Shown here: positions 44,340 through 54,022 of the stretch, piece after piece
How the letters are laid out: the number at the start of each line of letters is the position of its first letter
How positions within the stretch are numbered: position 1 is the first letter of the stretch
Source: Ancylomarina sp048268005
Lineage (GTDB): Bacteria; Bacteroidota; Bacteroidia; Bacteroidales; Marinifilaceae
Direction of reading: 5' to 3'
NCBI GenBank assembly: GCA_048268005.1
Contig: JBLWWJ010000002.1
Span: 992,001 to 1,056,000, forward strand
Length of the DNA: 64,000 bases
Translations under genes and position numbers: made by a program
Notes under the pieces: generated by a model
Told to the model about the DNA's origin: nothing
The model's input: only the letters and a program-made list of their open reading frames with translations
Database searches by the model: none

Positions 44340-44522
44340 ATATGGTATTAATAAGAGTTGAGGATCCGAATATACTTAAAAGATGCCAATTTTGAAAATT
44401 TGAACTGCAAGTGACTTTAATTATTGTTAGTAATTCTGATTATTTTGGGCTTTGATAGATCTGTAAATAAAAGTTTTAGATATTTTTATTAACTCTAATC
44501 GAATTTTAAATATTTTTCAAGT

Positions 44523-45101
44523 ATGCAAAATCATATCCCAACCCGCAATGAAGCTTTTGGTCTGTTGAAAAAGTATATTAAGACTGAAAGTCTAGTAAAA
44601 CACGCCCTGGCTGTAGAGTCGGTGATGCGCTATTATGCCAAGCTTCATGGAGATAATGAAGAGAAATGGGGTGTGATTGGTTTGGTGCATGATATGGATT
44701 GGGAGGTTGCTCCGGACAGGCACACGATTAAAACTAGAGAGATTCTGGAAGCAGAGAATTGGCCAGAAGATTATATTAGAGCTGTAGAATCTCATGCCTT
44801 TGGTTCGTGTACCGATGTGGAACCTCTTTCACTTCTGGAGAAAACGCTTTATACCATTGATGAACTTACAGGACTGATTACTGCAACGGCATTAGTGCGT
44901 CCTTCAAAATCGATTATGGATGTGAAAGTTAAATCGGTAAAGCGAACCTGGAAAACGAAGAACTTTGCCGCAGGCTGCCACCGTGAAACCATTGACCAAG
45001 GAGCAGAAATGTTGGGTCTGGAACGGGGTGAATTAATAGAAGGTGTATTAACTGCTATGCAAGGCATTGCCAATGAGTTAGGTTTAGCAGGAGTTGATTA
45101 A
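44523..45101 (+). CDS. HD-domain hydrolase
   Basis: The 192-residue protein has an HD-type metal-binding domain. The usual first His is in SLVKHALAVESVMRYYAK, and LVHDMDWEV supplies the HD pair; SHAFGS is a later His. HD proteins hydrolyse nucleotides or cyclic nucleotides. It is short and lacks the GD-region of the HD-GYP class. The gene stands alone with about 230 bases after it. The exact substrate is unknown. Confidence 0.75.
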   Translation: MQNHIPTRNEAFGLLKKYIKTESLVKHALAVESVMRYYAKLHGDNEEKWGVIGLVHDMDWEVAPDRHTIKTREILEAENWPEDYIRAVESHAFGSCTDVEPLSLLEKTLYTIDELTGLITATALVRPSKSIMDVKVKSVKRTWKTKNFAAGCHRETIDQGAEMLGLERGELIEGVLTAMQGIANELGLAGVD

Positions 45102-45335
45102 ATTATGAATTAAATAAAATCTAGACGTAGATTTAAAATGATTTTTTAGGATTCAAAATAAATCATATTGTATCATGTTTTATCAGCGTCAAAAATCAAA
45201 TTTTAATTCATAATTCTACATTCATAACTCACAATTACAAATTCCTGAGTCCTGTCATACTTCAATATGTGATAAAGGATTATCTTTATCATCCAAACTA
45301 ATAAAACGCTCATTTGAGTAACTAATCTAATAATC

Positions 45336-47393
45336 ATGAAAAAACTATTTCTGTTTGTATGTGCAGCCGTATTTTTTGCTGCTTGTCAACCAAACGAAAC
45401 AACTACAAAAACAGCTAGTATTGAAAAGTCGAATATTGATAAATCGACAATTGAGGCTACCGTGAATGCATTAAAAATAAAATTCCCTAAAGCAGATGTA
45501 AATCTAGTGGAAAGAGGCGTGAAGCATGCTGCAAACCTTTGGATTGCAAGCGATGGTAACAAGGAAGTTTTTAAAACCTTCTGTGAAACAAATTATATTG
45601 CTGGTAAAGAAGAGCGTGACTTGGTTTTCAATAAAATAACACGTAATATCGAGATTATCACGGGGTATTTTAATAAGATCACACTTGATTTATTAGAGCC
45701 GGTTCACCTGAATACTTTCGATCAACATGCTATTGATAACCAATTTGGTGCCTATAGTGTTGGAGCGCATTGGCAAGATGATTTTTATAAAAATAAGATT
45801 GCTTTCATCATTGCTCTAAACTTTCCTCCATATAGTCTTGAAGAGAAAGAAGCTTTGGCTGGTAAATGGAGTCGCCAGGAATGGGCTTATGCTCGTTTAG
45901 GTGATTATTTTACTGCTAGAGTTCCAGCAGAATTATTACAGAATGCCGGTAAGGCAGCTGCAGGATCAGATGTTTATATTATGGATTACAATATTCATGT
46001 CGGTCATTTGACGGATGAAGCAGGCAAACGTTTCTTTCCAGAGGATAAGGTGCTTCTTTCACACTGGAACTTGCGCGATGAGATTAAAGCAAATTACGCC
46101 AATTCAACTGATGGACTAGAGAAACAAAAGATAATCTATAAGGTTATGCAGCGTATCATTTCTCAGGAAATTCCTGAAAAAGTAATCAATAGCGGTGACT
46201 TTGAGTGGGATCCATATGCAAATGTGGTTTATAAGGATGGTAAAAATGTCGAAGCAACTCCAGAACCTAATGAGAGATATCAGCAAATCTTAAACAACTT
46301 TCATGCAAATAAGGCGATCGATCCATATTATCCAGGCGAGAGTACGTTTATAGAAAGACAATACGCTGGAGCGAAGGAAATTTCACACGAGAACACTGAG
46401 AAAATCTTTACTGATTTCTTAAGATCAGAAGAGACTAAGCAAGTAGGTGAGTTAATTAAGAAAAGACTTGGCCGTGATTTAGAGCCATTTGATATTTGGT
46501 ACGATGGTTTTAAGGCACGTAGCGGTATGGATGAGTCGAAGCTTGATGCACAGACTAGAAAGTTATATCCTAATGCAGCAGCTCTTGAAGCAGATCTTTC
46601 TAACTTATTAGAGAAGTTAGGTTACGATAAGACTAGAGCTAAATTCTTAGCAGACCATATTGCTGTTGATCCTGCACGAGGTTCAGGACATGCCTGGGGT
46701 GGTGCTAAAAAAGGACAGAAGGCTCACCTTCGTACTAGAATTGGTGAAAAAGGTATGGATTATAAAGGTTATAATATCGCAATTCACGAGTTTGGACACA
46801 ATGTTGAGCAGACTATTTCGCTATACGATGTTGATAATTTCATGATGAATGGCGTACCCAATACAGCTTTCACTGAGGCTTTAGCTTTCATCTTCCAGAA
46901 GAGAGATATGATGCTTTTGGATAGAAATGTTGAATCGGCAGAAAAGGATGCTTTGAAGAAGCTAGACTTATTTTGGAGTGCATACGAAATTATGGGTGTA
47001 TCGGTTCTTGATATTCGAGTATGGAAATGGTTATACGCAAATCCTGAAGCAAATGCAGCTCAACTGCGTGATGCAACCATGCAAATTGCCAAAGAGGTTT
47101 GGAACGAGTTTTATTACCCTGTTTATGGTATGAAAGATCAGACGATTTTGGCTATTTATTCACATATGCTAAATAGTCCTTTATACTTATCGAACTACGC
47201 TTTTGGTAATGTAATTGAATTTCAGCTAGAGGAACACCTTAAAGGGAAGAGTTTTCCTAATGAGGTTGATCGTATCTTTAAGCAAGGTCGTTTAACGCCT
47301 AACCAGTGGATGCTTGAAGCAACAGGTAGTAAGCTGTCAACTCAACCTATTATTGAGGCGGCTAGAGAGTCTGTAAAGAAATTAGCTAACTAA
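45336..47393 (+). CDS. Lipoprotein zinc metallopeptidase (HEFGH, M3/M49-like)
   Basis: This 685-residue protein has a lipoprotein signal ending FFAAC|QPN. It carries an HExxH zinc motif HEFGH at residues 484-488, with Glu514 in TEALAF 26 residues later as the likely third ligand, as in the gluzincin group that contains M3 peptidases. The motif is followed by a long helical C-terminal part. It is thus probably a peptidase facing the periplasm or cell surface. The exact family could not be fixed from sequence alone; the spacing differs from the M49 gene at 18737. A terminator follows. Confidence 0.7.
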   Translation: MKKLFLFVCAAVFFAACQPNETTTKTASIEKSNIDKSTIEATVNALKIKFPKADVNLVERGVKHAANLWIASDGNKEVFKTFCETNYIAGKEERDLVFNKITRNIEIITGYFNKITLDLLEPVHLNTFDQHAIDNQFGAYSVGAHWQDDFYKNKIAFIIALNFPPYSLEEKEALAGKWSRQEWAYARLGDYFTARVPAELLQNAGKAAAGSDVYIMDYNIHVGHLTDEAGKRFFPEDKVLLSHWNLRDEIKANYANSTDGLEKQKIIYKVMQRIISQEIPEKVINSGDFEWDPYANVVYKDGKNVEATPEPNERYQQILNNFHANKAIDPYYPGESTFIERQYAGAKEISHENTEKIFTDFLRSEETKQVGELIKKRLGRDLEPFDIWYDGFKARSGMDESKLDAQTRKLYPNAAALEADLSNLLEKLGYDKTRAKFLADHIAVDPARGSGHAWGGAKKGQKAHLRTRIGEKGMDYKGYNIAIHEFGHNVEQTISLYDVDNFMMNGVPNTAFTEALAFIFQKRDMMLLDRNVESAEKDALKKLDLFWSAYEIMGVSVLDIRVWKWLYANPEANAAQLRDATMQIAKEVWNEFYYPVYGMKDQTILAIYSHMLNSPLYLSNYAFGNVIEFQLEEHLKGKSFPNEVDRIFKQGRLTPNQWMLEATGSKLSTQPIIEAARESVKKLAN

Positions 47394-47737
47394 CACATCA
47401 GATAAATTATTTGAAAAGGGCATCCCGTTTGGGGTGCCCTTTTTTTAGTGATTAGCCAAGGATCCTGATAGATATTGTGATGACTATTTTCAAACATATT
47501 TCACTGAATTAACCTGACATATTTTTGTTATTAATTAGTATTCATATTATTTTTCCTATCTTAATAATATATATCCCTTTTTCGGAAGACGAGAAAGTTA
47601 AAAAACATCATACTATTCTCGTATCCCGAGAGTCAATTATTCTATAGTTTATTTACTCTTTACCTATATACTAACCTTCTGTTTATTGTGATTAATATAC
47701 AATTAACAATAGGTTCAGATTTTAAAATTCTGTTATT
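47394..47737. other. Intergenic region upstream of the glucan-locus regulator
   Basis: A 344-base gap with the metallopeptidase terminator on the left. A 7-bp inverted repeat ACGAGAA / TTCTCGT (47589-47595 and 47616-47622, 20 bases apart) could be an operator or hairpin. No other feature is clear. Confidence 0.4.
47415..47446 (+). terminator. Rho-independent terminator of the metallopeptidase
   Basis: AAAGGGCATCCC pairs with GGGGTGCCCTTT (one G-T pair) around a 4-base loop, then seven T. Confidence 0.85.
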
Positions 47738-50653
47738 GTGAGAAAAGTCATCAGTTTAAGCTTAATCATTTGTTTTATTGTCAGTAGTGTTTTTGCCGAG
47801 ATTAAAAGTGTAGGAATTCCATTTATTCGTAGTTTTTCTAAACGAGAATATAAAGGAGGCTCACAAAACTGGAATATGGTTCAGACTGCGAATGGCTTGA
47901 TGTACTTTGCCAATAATGATGGGGTCTTGGAGTTTGATGGTAATTCTTGGCGTTTGATTCCTATGCCAAACAGTTCAGTTGTTCGATCACTGGCTGTAGA
48001 TAGCTTGCAAAGAATTTATGTTGGGGCATACAATGAACTGGGCTATTTGGAATCAGATCATCAAGGTAAATTAAGCTATCATTCTCTTATCGGTTTAATA
48101 CCTGAGTCTGAGAGAGATTTTTCTGAGATTTGGCAAATTTTCCCATATGAAGATGGCATCCTTTTTCACTCCTTTCAAAAGATACTTTATTATAAGGGCG
48201 GGGAAATTATGGTCTTTAATGCGGATACTGAATTTCACTATAGTTTTTTGATCGATAATCAGCTATTTATACAAGAAAAAGAAAAAGGTTTATGCTTGTG
48301 GAACAAAGAGGAAGTAGAGCAGGTTAGTGGTGGGGAATTTTTTAAAGATCTTGAGATTGTAAGTATTTTGCCTTACTCTGATCATTCTGTAATTATTGCC
48401 ACGGCTACATCTGGTCTGTATATGTTTGACGGAGATAAGGTCCAAGTTTGGGATGCCCCACTAAATGAGATTTTTAAAAAGGATCAGTTGTTTTCAGGCA
48501 TTTCGCTAGGTGATCGTTTCTATGCCTTTGGTAGTGTAATGAACGGACTTTATATTCTAGATAAGGCTGGTCAGTTAGTTCAGCATGTTAATTCTGATAA
48601 GGGCTTGCAAAATAATACCATATTATGCCTTTTTCAGGATCAGGATGAGAATTTATGGCTGGGGCTCGATAATGGAATCGATTATCTGGAGGTTAGCTCT
48701 CCTTTGTCTCTATTGAAAACCAATAGGGATATCGGTACAGGCTATACCTCTGTTGTTCATGACAATTATCTTTATCTGGGAACCAATATGGGGCTGTTTT
48801 GTAAAGCGCTTCCTGCCGACTCTAATGTGAGGCTAAAAACGGATGATTTGGAATTGGTTAAAAATACAACGGGGCAGGTTTGGTCTTTGCAGGTGGTCGA
48901 TGGAGAGTTGATATGTGGACATAATAAAGGGACTTTCCGAGTTAAAAAAAAGCAAGCTGACTTAATTTGTGATATCGAAGGAGGATGGAAATATCTGTAT
49001 AAAAAGGAATTTCCAAATCAAATGATAGCAGGGACCTATTCGGGATTAGTTCTGTTTGAACGATCGTCGAAGACGCATGGAAAGTGGCAGTTTGTGAAAG
49101 AGATTGTAGGTTTTAAAGAATCATCTCGCGAAATGATATGGAATGATGATAATTCCATATGGATGTGTCATGGCTACAAAGGCGTTTATCGGATTTCCCT
49201 AAATTCAACTTTGGATAGCTGTGTCAATTATAGATTTTATGGTGAGAACGATGGCTTTGCTTCCCAATTGAATATAAATGTTCAGAAGATACGTGGTGAA
49301 ACTGTTTTTTCAAGCCCCAATGGTTTTTATAAATACCAACCTGAATTAGATCGCTTTAGTAAGCATAAATATCTAAATGATTTATTTGTCTCTGAGGAGT
49401 GGGTGAGCAAATTAATCGAAGATGATAATGGTGATGTATGGTTTTTTCAAGGAGGTAATTTAGGCCTGTTGAAGAGGCAAATAGGAAACTCCTATGAGAT
49501 GGTCAGAAAACCTTTTGTTGCTTTGAAAGACGCTTTTACTAATGCTTTTGAGAATGCCTACACTTACGATCGCCAAAATGTGTTGATTGGTACCGAACAA
49601 GGCTTTGTACATTATAACCCTTCCATAATAAAACGATACGATTCCGATTTTCAGGTTCTTATTCGTCAGGTGAGCCTCACCAGTCATGTGGATTCTACAA
49701 TCTACTTTGGTGGAGTCGAGCAGTCTCAATTGGCAGGTAAACCATCTATGACATTGCCATATCGTAATAATGCCTTACGCTTTAATTTTTCTGCCCCTCA
49801 ATATAGCGATCCGGATTTAGTACGTTATCATTATCAGCTAATTGGTTTTGAGGATGCTCCTTCGGTTTGCGGAAGTTCCTTGCAGAAAGAGTATACTAAT
49901 TTACCAGAAGGAGATTATATTTTTAGACTTGATGCTCAAAACCAATACGGTATTAAAGCACGGCCTTCTGAATTTCATTTTTCGATCTTACCTCCCTGGT
50001 ACAGGTCTTTATTGGCTTATTTCTTTTACTTACTGGTTTGTATTTTTGTTTTACTTCTAGCTGTATATTTAATCAGAAGAAGAATGAGATTTGTACAACT
50101 GCGGTTAAAGCAAAGGCAAGAGGAAGAATTGAAGGCTAAAGAGCAAAAATTTAGAGAAGAATCTCTTCTTGTTGAAAAGGAAATTGTACAGCTTCGAAAC
50201 GATAAACTAAGAGATGAAGTTAATTTCAAGAATCGTGAATTGGCTAGTTCTACTATGAATATTATTCATAAAAATGAGGTGCTCTCTTATGCCCTGGGAG
50301 AATTGAAAAAGGCTTTGAAGAAAATTCAGGATCCTACGGCTCTTGTACAAGTTAAAAAATTGGCAAAAACAGTTGAAAAGGAATTCAATAGTGAGGAGGA
50401 TTGGGAGCAATTTGAATTACATTTCGATCAGGTACATGCCAATTACCTTCAGAAATTAAGAAAAGAATACTCTCAGCTTTCTCCAAAAGATTTAAGAATG
50501 TGTGCTTATCTAAGAATGAACCTTTCAACAAAGGAAATTGCACCCTTAATGAATATATCTGTTCGGGGTGTGGAAATAAGTAGATACCGCTTAAGAAAGA
50601 AATTTGAATTAAATAGGGATGATAATCTAATTGAATTTCTATTAAATATATAA
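47738..50653 (+). CDS. Membrane-spanning sensor/regulator with Y_Y_Y domain and LuxR-like HTH
   Basis: The 971-residue protein starts with a signal peptide (to about residue 20) and has a periplasmic beta-propeller region built of repeats such as GLMYFANNDGVLEFDGNSW and ENLWLGLDNGID. A Y_Y_Y-type domain follows at about 650-745 (YRNNALRFNFSAPQY, YHYQLIGFED, LPEGDYIFRLDAQNQYG), then one membrane helix near 755-775, a coiled coil, and a C-terminal HTH (LSPKDLRMCAYLRMNLSTKEI...RGVEISRYRLRKK) of the LuxR kind. It lacks the kinase and receiver domains of hybrid two-component sensors. As the first gene before susC it probably turns on the glucan locus. The start is GTG at 47738. Confidence 0.8.
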   Translation: MRKVISLSLIICFIVSSVFAEIKSVGIPFIRSFSKREYKGGSQNWNMVQTANGLMYFANNDGVLEFDGNSWRLIPMPNSSVVRSLAVDSLQRIYVGAYNELGYLESDHQGKLSYHSLIGLIPESERDFSEIWQIFPYEDGILFHSFQKILYYKGGEIMVFNADTEFHYSFLIDNQLFIQEKEKGLCLWNKEEVEQVSGGEFFKDLEIVSILPYSDHSVIIATATSGLYMFDGDKVQVWDAPLNEIFKKDQLFSGISLGDRFYAFGSVMNGLYILDKAGQLVQHVNSDKGLQNNTILCLFQDQDENLWLGLDNGIDYLEVSSPLSLLKTNRDIGTGYTSVVHDNYLYLGTNMGLFCKALPADSNVRLKTDDLELVKNTTGQVWSLQVVDGELICGHNKGTFRVKKKQADLICDIEGGWKYLYKKEFPNQMIAGTYSGLVLFERSSKTHGKWQFVKEIVGFKESSREMIWNDDNSIWMCHGYKGVYRISLNSTLDSCVNYRFYGENDGFASQLNINVQKIRGETVFSSPNGFYKYQPELDRFSKHKYLNDLFVSEEWVSKLIEDDNGDVWFFQGGNLGLLKRQIGNSYEMVRKPFVALKDAFTNAFENAYTYDRQNVLIGTEQGFVHYNPSIIKRYDSDFQVLIRQVSLTSHVDSTIYFGGVEQSQLAGKPSMTLPYRNNALRFNFSAPQYSDPDLVRYHYQLIGFEDAPSVCGSSLQKEYTNLPEGDYIFRLDAQNQYGIKARPSEFHFSILPPWYRSLLAYFFYLLVCIFVLLLAVYLIRRRMRFVQLRLKQRQEEELKAKEQKFREESLLVEKEIVQLRNDKLRDEVNFKNRELASSTMNIIHKNEVLSYALGELKKALKKIQDPTALVQVKKLAKTVEKEFNSEEDWEQFELHFDQVHANYLQKLRKEYSQLSPKDLRMCAYLRMNLSTKEIAPLMNISVRGVEISRYRLRKKFELNRDDNLIEFLLNI

Positions 50654-50952
50654 AGGCGCTAATGAAATAATAAAAGAGAGAATGCAAAAGTATGATACTT
50701 CAGTTTTTTTGTTTTGATGTATTTATGTAGGGAGAATTGAATTATTTATTGTTTTTTGTTATGGATTGATAGTTAGATTCTTATGTGTTAAAATCTGTTA
50801 AGTGAAGTATTGTTGATGTATTGTGTTTAAGTATGTGATGTATTCGTGATGTAGTTGTTTTTTTTGCTTTTTGTTAAGATGTCTCTTTATTGCAATCGAT
50901 TTAAACGCGTATAAGTCGATCACTAATTCAATCTAAACTAAAAACAGAGCAC
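50654..50952. other. Intergenic region before susC
   Basis: These 299 AT-rich bases hold the probable promoter of the glucan locus, but I find no clean TAnnTTTG box; TTTTTTTG near 50861 could be a -33 element. No gene is seen. Confidence 0.35.
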
Positions 50953-53900
50953 ATGAAAAAAACAGTCTTGTTTTTGTTTCTGACATTCTTATGTTGGAAT
51001 ACGTTTGCGCAAGGACATACGGTCAATGGGGTAGTTACCTCGGCTGAAGATGGCTTACCTATGCCATTTGCCTCGGTTGTACTTAAAGGTACAACGATTG
51101 GTACATCGACCGATATCGATGGAAATTATTCAATACAGGCAGATGAAGATGCAATCATAGTATTTTCTATGGTTGGATTTGCTTCTCAGGAAGTAAAAGT
51201 AGGTAGCCAGAAAATTATAAATGTAACACTAGCTGTTGACAATATGGGCTTGGATGAAGTCGTTGTTATTGGTTATGGTGTTCAGAAAAAAAGTTCAGTA
51301 ACCGGTTCTATTTCCTCAGTAAAAGCTGAAGATATTCAGAAAATGCCTATTCAGCGAGCAGAACAAGCTTTGCAAGGGCAAGTTGCCGGAGTTCAAGTAA
51401 CAATGGATTCAGGTCAGCCAGGTGCTGGGCTATCCGTTAACATTAGAGGTGTTGGTACCACGGGCAATTCACAACCACTTTATATTATTGATGGCAATCC
51501 TGTAGGTGATATCTCTTATTTGTCTTCAACAGATATTGGAAGTATGGAGGTCTTAAAGGATGCTTCTGCTTCTGCTATTTATGGAGCAAGGGGTGCTAAT
51601 GGTGTTGTTATTATTACAACTAAGCAAGGAACCCAAGGAGCTGCCAAGCTATCTTATGATGGATATTATGGTATTCAGAATGCATCGAGAAACATGGATG
51701 TTCTTAATGCAAGTGACTATGCCATGATTATTAATGAATCTTTGTTGAATGATGGTCACAACAGTTCTCATGCTAACTGGATTCAGGATGAAGAGTTGGA
51801 TGGTATCGGTTCAGGTACTGATTGGCAAAACAAAATTTTCAGAAATAATGCACCTATTCAAAGTCATACCCTATCTCTTAATGGTGGAAATGAAAAGATC
51901 TTGTATTCAACTGCTTTGTCTTATTTCAGTCAGGATGGTATTGTTTCAGAAGATAAATCGAATTACGAGCGTGTTAACTTTCGCGCAAAAGGTGATTATA
52001 CTTCTTACAATAAGAAGTTAAAAGTAGGAACATCTTTCGTCTATTCTCACAGTACTTCTCAGGGTGTTGATCCTAATAATGTTTATAATTCGCCATTAGC
52101 TCAGGCTATTAATATCGATCCTATTTCTGTAGTTAAAGATTCTGAAGGAAACTTTGGTAAGCCTATTCGTAACATGCAGGAGATTGTAAATCCTATTGCA
52201 GCGATGTATTATCTGAATGATGAGTACAGAACAGATAAAATTGTTGCGAATCTCTATGCTGAATATAAGGTGATGGATCACGTAAAAGTGAAAACATCCA
52301 TTGGTATTGATTACGCCTACCAATGGCATGATGTTTATAAGCCTATTTATGAGTTGAGTATCATTACCAAGAATGATAAAACCAGAGTGGACAAAACTAT
52401 GAACAATTGGTACAGTACTAACTGGGAAACGACGATTAATTATCACAATACTTTTGGTGAGCATGAGCTTGATGTATTAGTTGGAACAACTGCCTATAAT
52501 AATAATTATGAAAATCTAAGTGGTAGTGGTAGTGAATTGATTATTGAAGGTATAGATAATGCTTATCTCGATAATGTTGGTGATAAAAAAAACACATCTG
52601 CAGGAGGTGCCTTTGAATCAAATTCCTTATTGTCTTTGTTTGGACGTGCTAACTATAGCTTTAAAGATAGATATATGGCATCGGTGACTGTTCGTCGTGA
52701 TGGCTCGTCTCGATTTGGACCAAATAACCTTTATGCGACTTTCCCTTCAGTTTCTACTGGGTGGATCATGTCTGAAGAGAATTTCTTAAAGGATAAGTTA
52801 GGACCTATCACTTTCATTAAGATAAGAGCGAGTTGGGGGCAGAATGGTAATGAGAATATTGGTAATTTCAGATACTTGTCTTCTATTGCGAATAATCATA
52901 ACTACAATTTTAATGCGGGTACAATTGTGAATGGTTCTTCTCCTTCTAAGATTGCTAATCCTGATCTTAAATGGGAAACTTCAGAACAAACTGACATTGG
53001 TATTGATTTACGATTGGGTTCTAATTTCTACATGAACTTAGATTACTACGATAAGAGAACAAAGGATCTTTTGATTGATGCTCCAATTCCAGGTTATATT
53101 GGCAATAGTGCACCAACCATAAATGGAGGAACTGTACAGAACAGAGGCTTTGAAGCCTTGTTGGGATATAATGGCAGGTCAAATGATTTTTCATACGGTG
53201 GTACGCTTAACTTTTCGGCTAATAAAAACGAAATGTTGAAAATTAACAATCCTAGTGGCGTTATGAATGGTCTTGTAAGTATTGGTCCTTCAGGTATGAA
53301 AAACCTAACCATCGCTAAAGTAGGCCAACCAATTGGTTATTTCTGGGGATGGGAAACCAATGGGATCTATCAAAATCAAGCACAAATTGATGCTTCCGGA
53401 TCTCACCAACCTAACGCAACACCTGGAGATTTGATCTATATTGATCAGAATGAGGATGGTGTGATGGATGATGCAGATAGAATCAACTTGGGTGACCCAC
53501 ATCCTGATTTTACTCTTGGTTTAAATCTTAATTTCTCTTATAAAAACTTCGATTTAAGTATGTTTTGGTATGGTGTTGTTGGCAACCAAATAATTGATGC
53601 GACACGCCGTTACGACTTACCTAATGCCAATTACCAAACATCTGTTTTAGACAGATGGACAGGTGAAGGTTCAACTAACAAGACCCCTAAGGTAACTTTT
53701 GATGATACGAACAATAATCAAGGAAATTTCTCTGATTATATGGTTGAAGATGCTGATTATTTAAGACTTAAAAATATTCAGTTAGGTTATTCTTTACCAA
53801 AATCTGTTTTGAATAAACTTAATATTGAGCGATGCAGATTCTATGTTTCAGGAGATAACTTATTAACATTCTCTAAGTATTCAGGTTTTGAGCCGGAGAT

Positions 53901-53994
53901 TGGAAACAGTGGTAATGTATTCTACACGGGTGTAGATCAGGGGATTTATCCTCAGGCAAGAGTCTTTACTATTGGTGCTAATATCACTTTCTAA
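50953..53994 (+). CDS. susC: SusC/RagA-type TonB-dependent outer membrane receptor
   Basis: The 1013-residue receptor begins with a signal peptide (to about residue 20, FAQ), then a carboxypeptidase-regulatory-like domain (VNGVVTSAEDGLPMPFASVV, DIDGNYSIQA) and a TonB-box region LDEVVVIGYGVQKK. The plug domain has VNIRGVGTTGNSQPLYIIDG and ASASAIYGARGANGVVIITTK, followed by a barrel ending in ARVFTIGANITF. SusC proteins import oligosaccharides through the outer membrane, using TonB energy, with SusD as lid. It is 28 bases before the SusD gene and precedes two GH16 enzymes, which points to a beta-glucan ligand. Confidence 0.92.
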   Translation: MKKTVLFLFLTFLCWNTFAQGHTVNGVVTSAEDGLPMPFASVVLKGTTIGTSTDIDGNYSIQADEDAIIVFSMVGFASQEVKVGSQKIINVTLAVDNMGLDEVVVIGYGVQKKSSVTGSISSVKAEDIQKMPIQRAEQALQGQVAGVQVTMDSGQPGAGLSVNIRGVGTTGNSQPLYIIDGNPVGDISYLSSTDIGSMEVLKDASASAIYGARGANGVVIITTKQGTQGAAKLSYDGYYGIQNASRNMDVLNASDYAMIINESLLNDGHNSSHANWIQDEELDGIGSGTDWQNKIFRNNAPIQSHTLSLNGGNEKILYSTALSYFSQDGIVSEDKSNYERVNFRAKGDYTSYNKKLKVGTSFVYSHSTSQGVDPNNVYNSPLAQAINIDPISVVKDSEGNFGKPIRNMQEIVNPIAAMYYLNDEYRTDKIVANLYAEYKVMDHVKVKTSIGIDYAYQWHDVYKPIYELSIITKNDKTRVDKTMNNWYSTNWETTINYHNTFGEHELDVLVGTTAYNNNYENLSGSGSELIIEGIDNAYLDNVGDKKNTSAGGAFESNSLLSLFGRANYSFKDRYMASVTVRRDGSSRFGPNNLYATFPSVSTGWIMSEENFLKDKLGPITFIKIRASWGQNGNENIGNFRYLSSIANNHNYNFNAGTIVNGSSPSKIANPDLKWETSEQTDIGIDLRLGSNFYMNLDYYDKRTKDLLIDAPIPGYIGNSAPTINGGTVQNRGFEALLGYNGRSNDFSYGGTLNFSANKNEMLKINNPSGVMNGLVSIGPSGMKNLTIAKVGQPIGYFWGWETNGIYQNQAQIDASGSHQPNATPGDLIYIDQNEDGVMDDADRINLGDPHPDFTLGLNLNFSYKNFDLSMFWYGVVGNQIIDATRRYDLPNANYQTSVLDRWTGEGSTNKTPKVTFDDTNNNQGNFSDYMVEDADYLRLKNIQLGYSLPKSVLNKLNIERCRFYVSGDNLLTFSKYSGFEPEIGNSGNVFYTGVDQGIYPQARVFTIGANITF

Positions 53995-54022
53995 GATATT
54001 TTAAACAGATAAAACTAAAACA

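Noticed and set aside
45200..45245. AT-rich near-repeats of the type ATTCATAATTC and CATTCATAACTC
   Set aside because: They resemble common low-complexity intergenic wording in this phylum; the copies are too few and imperfect to call a repeat family.
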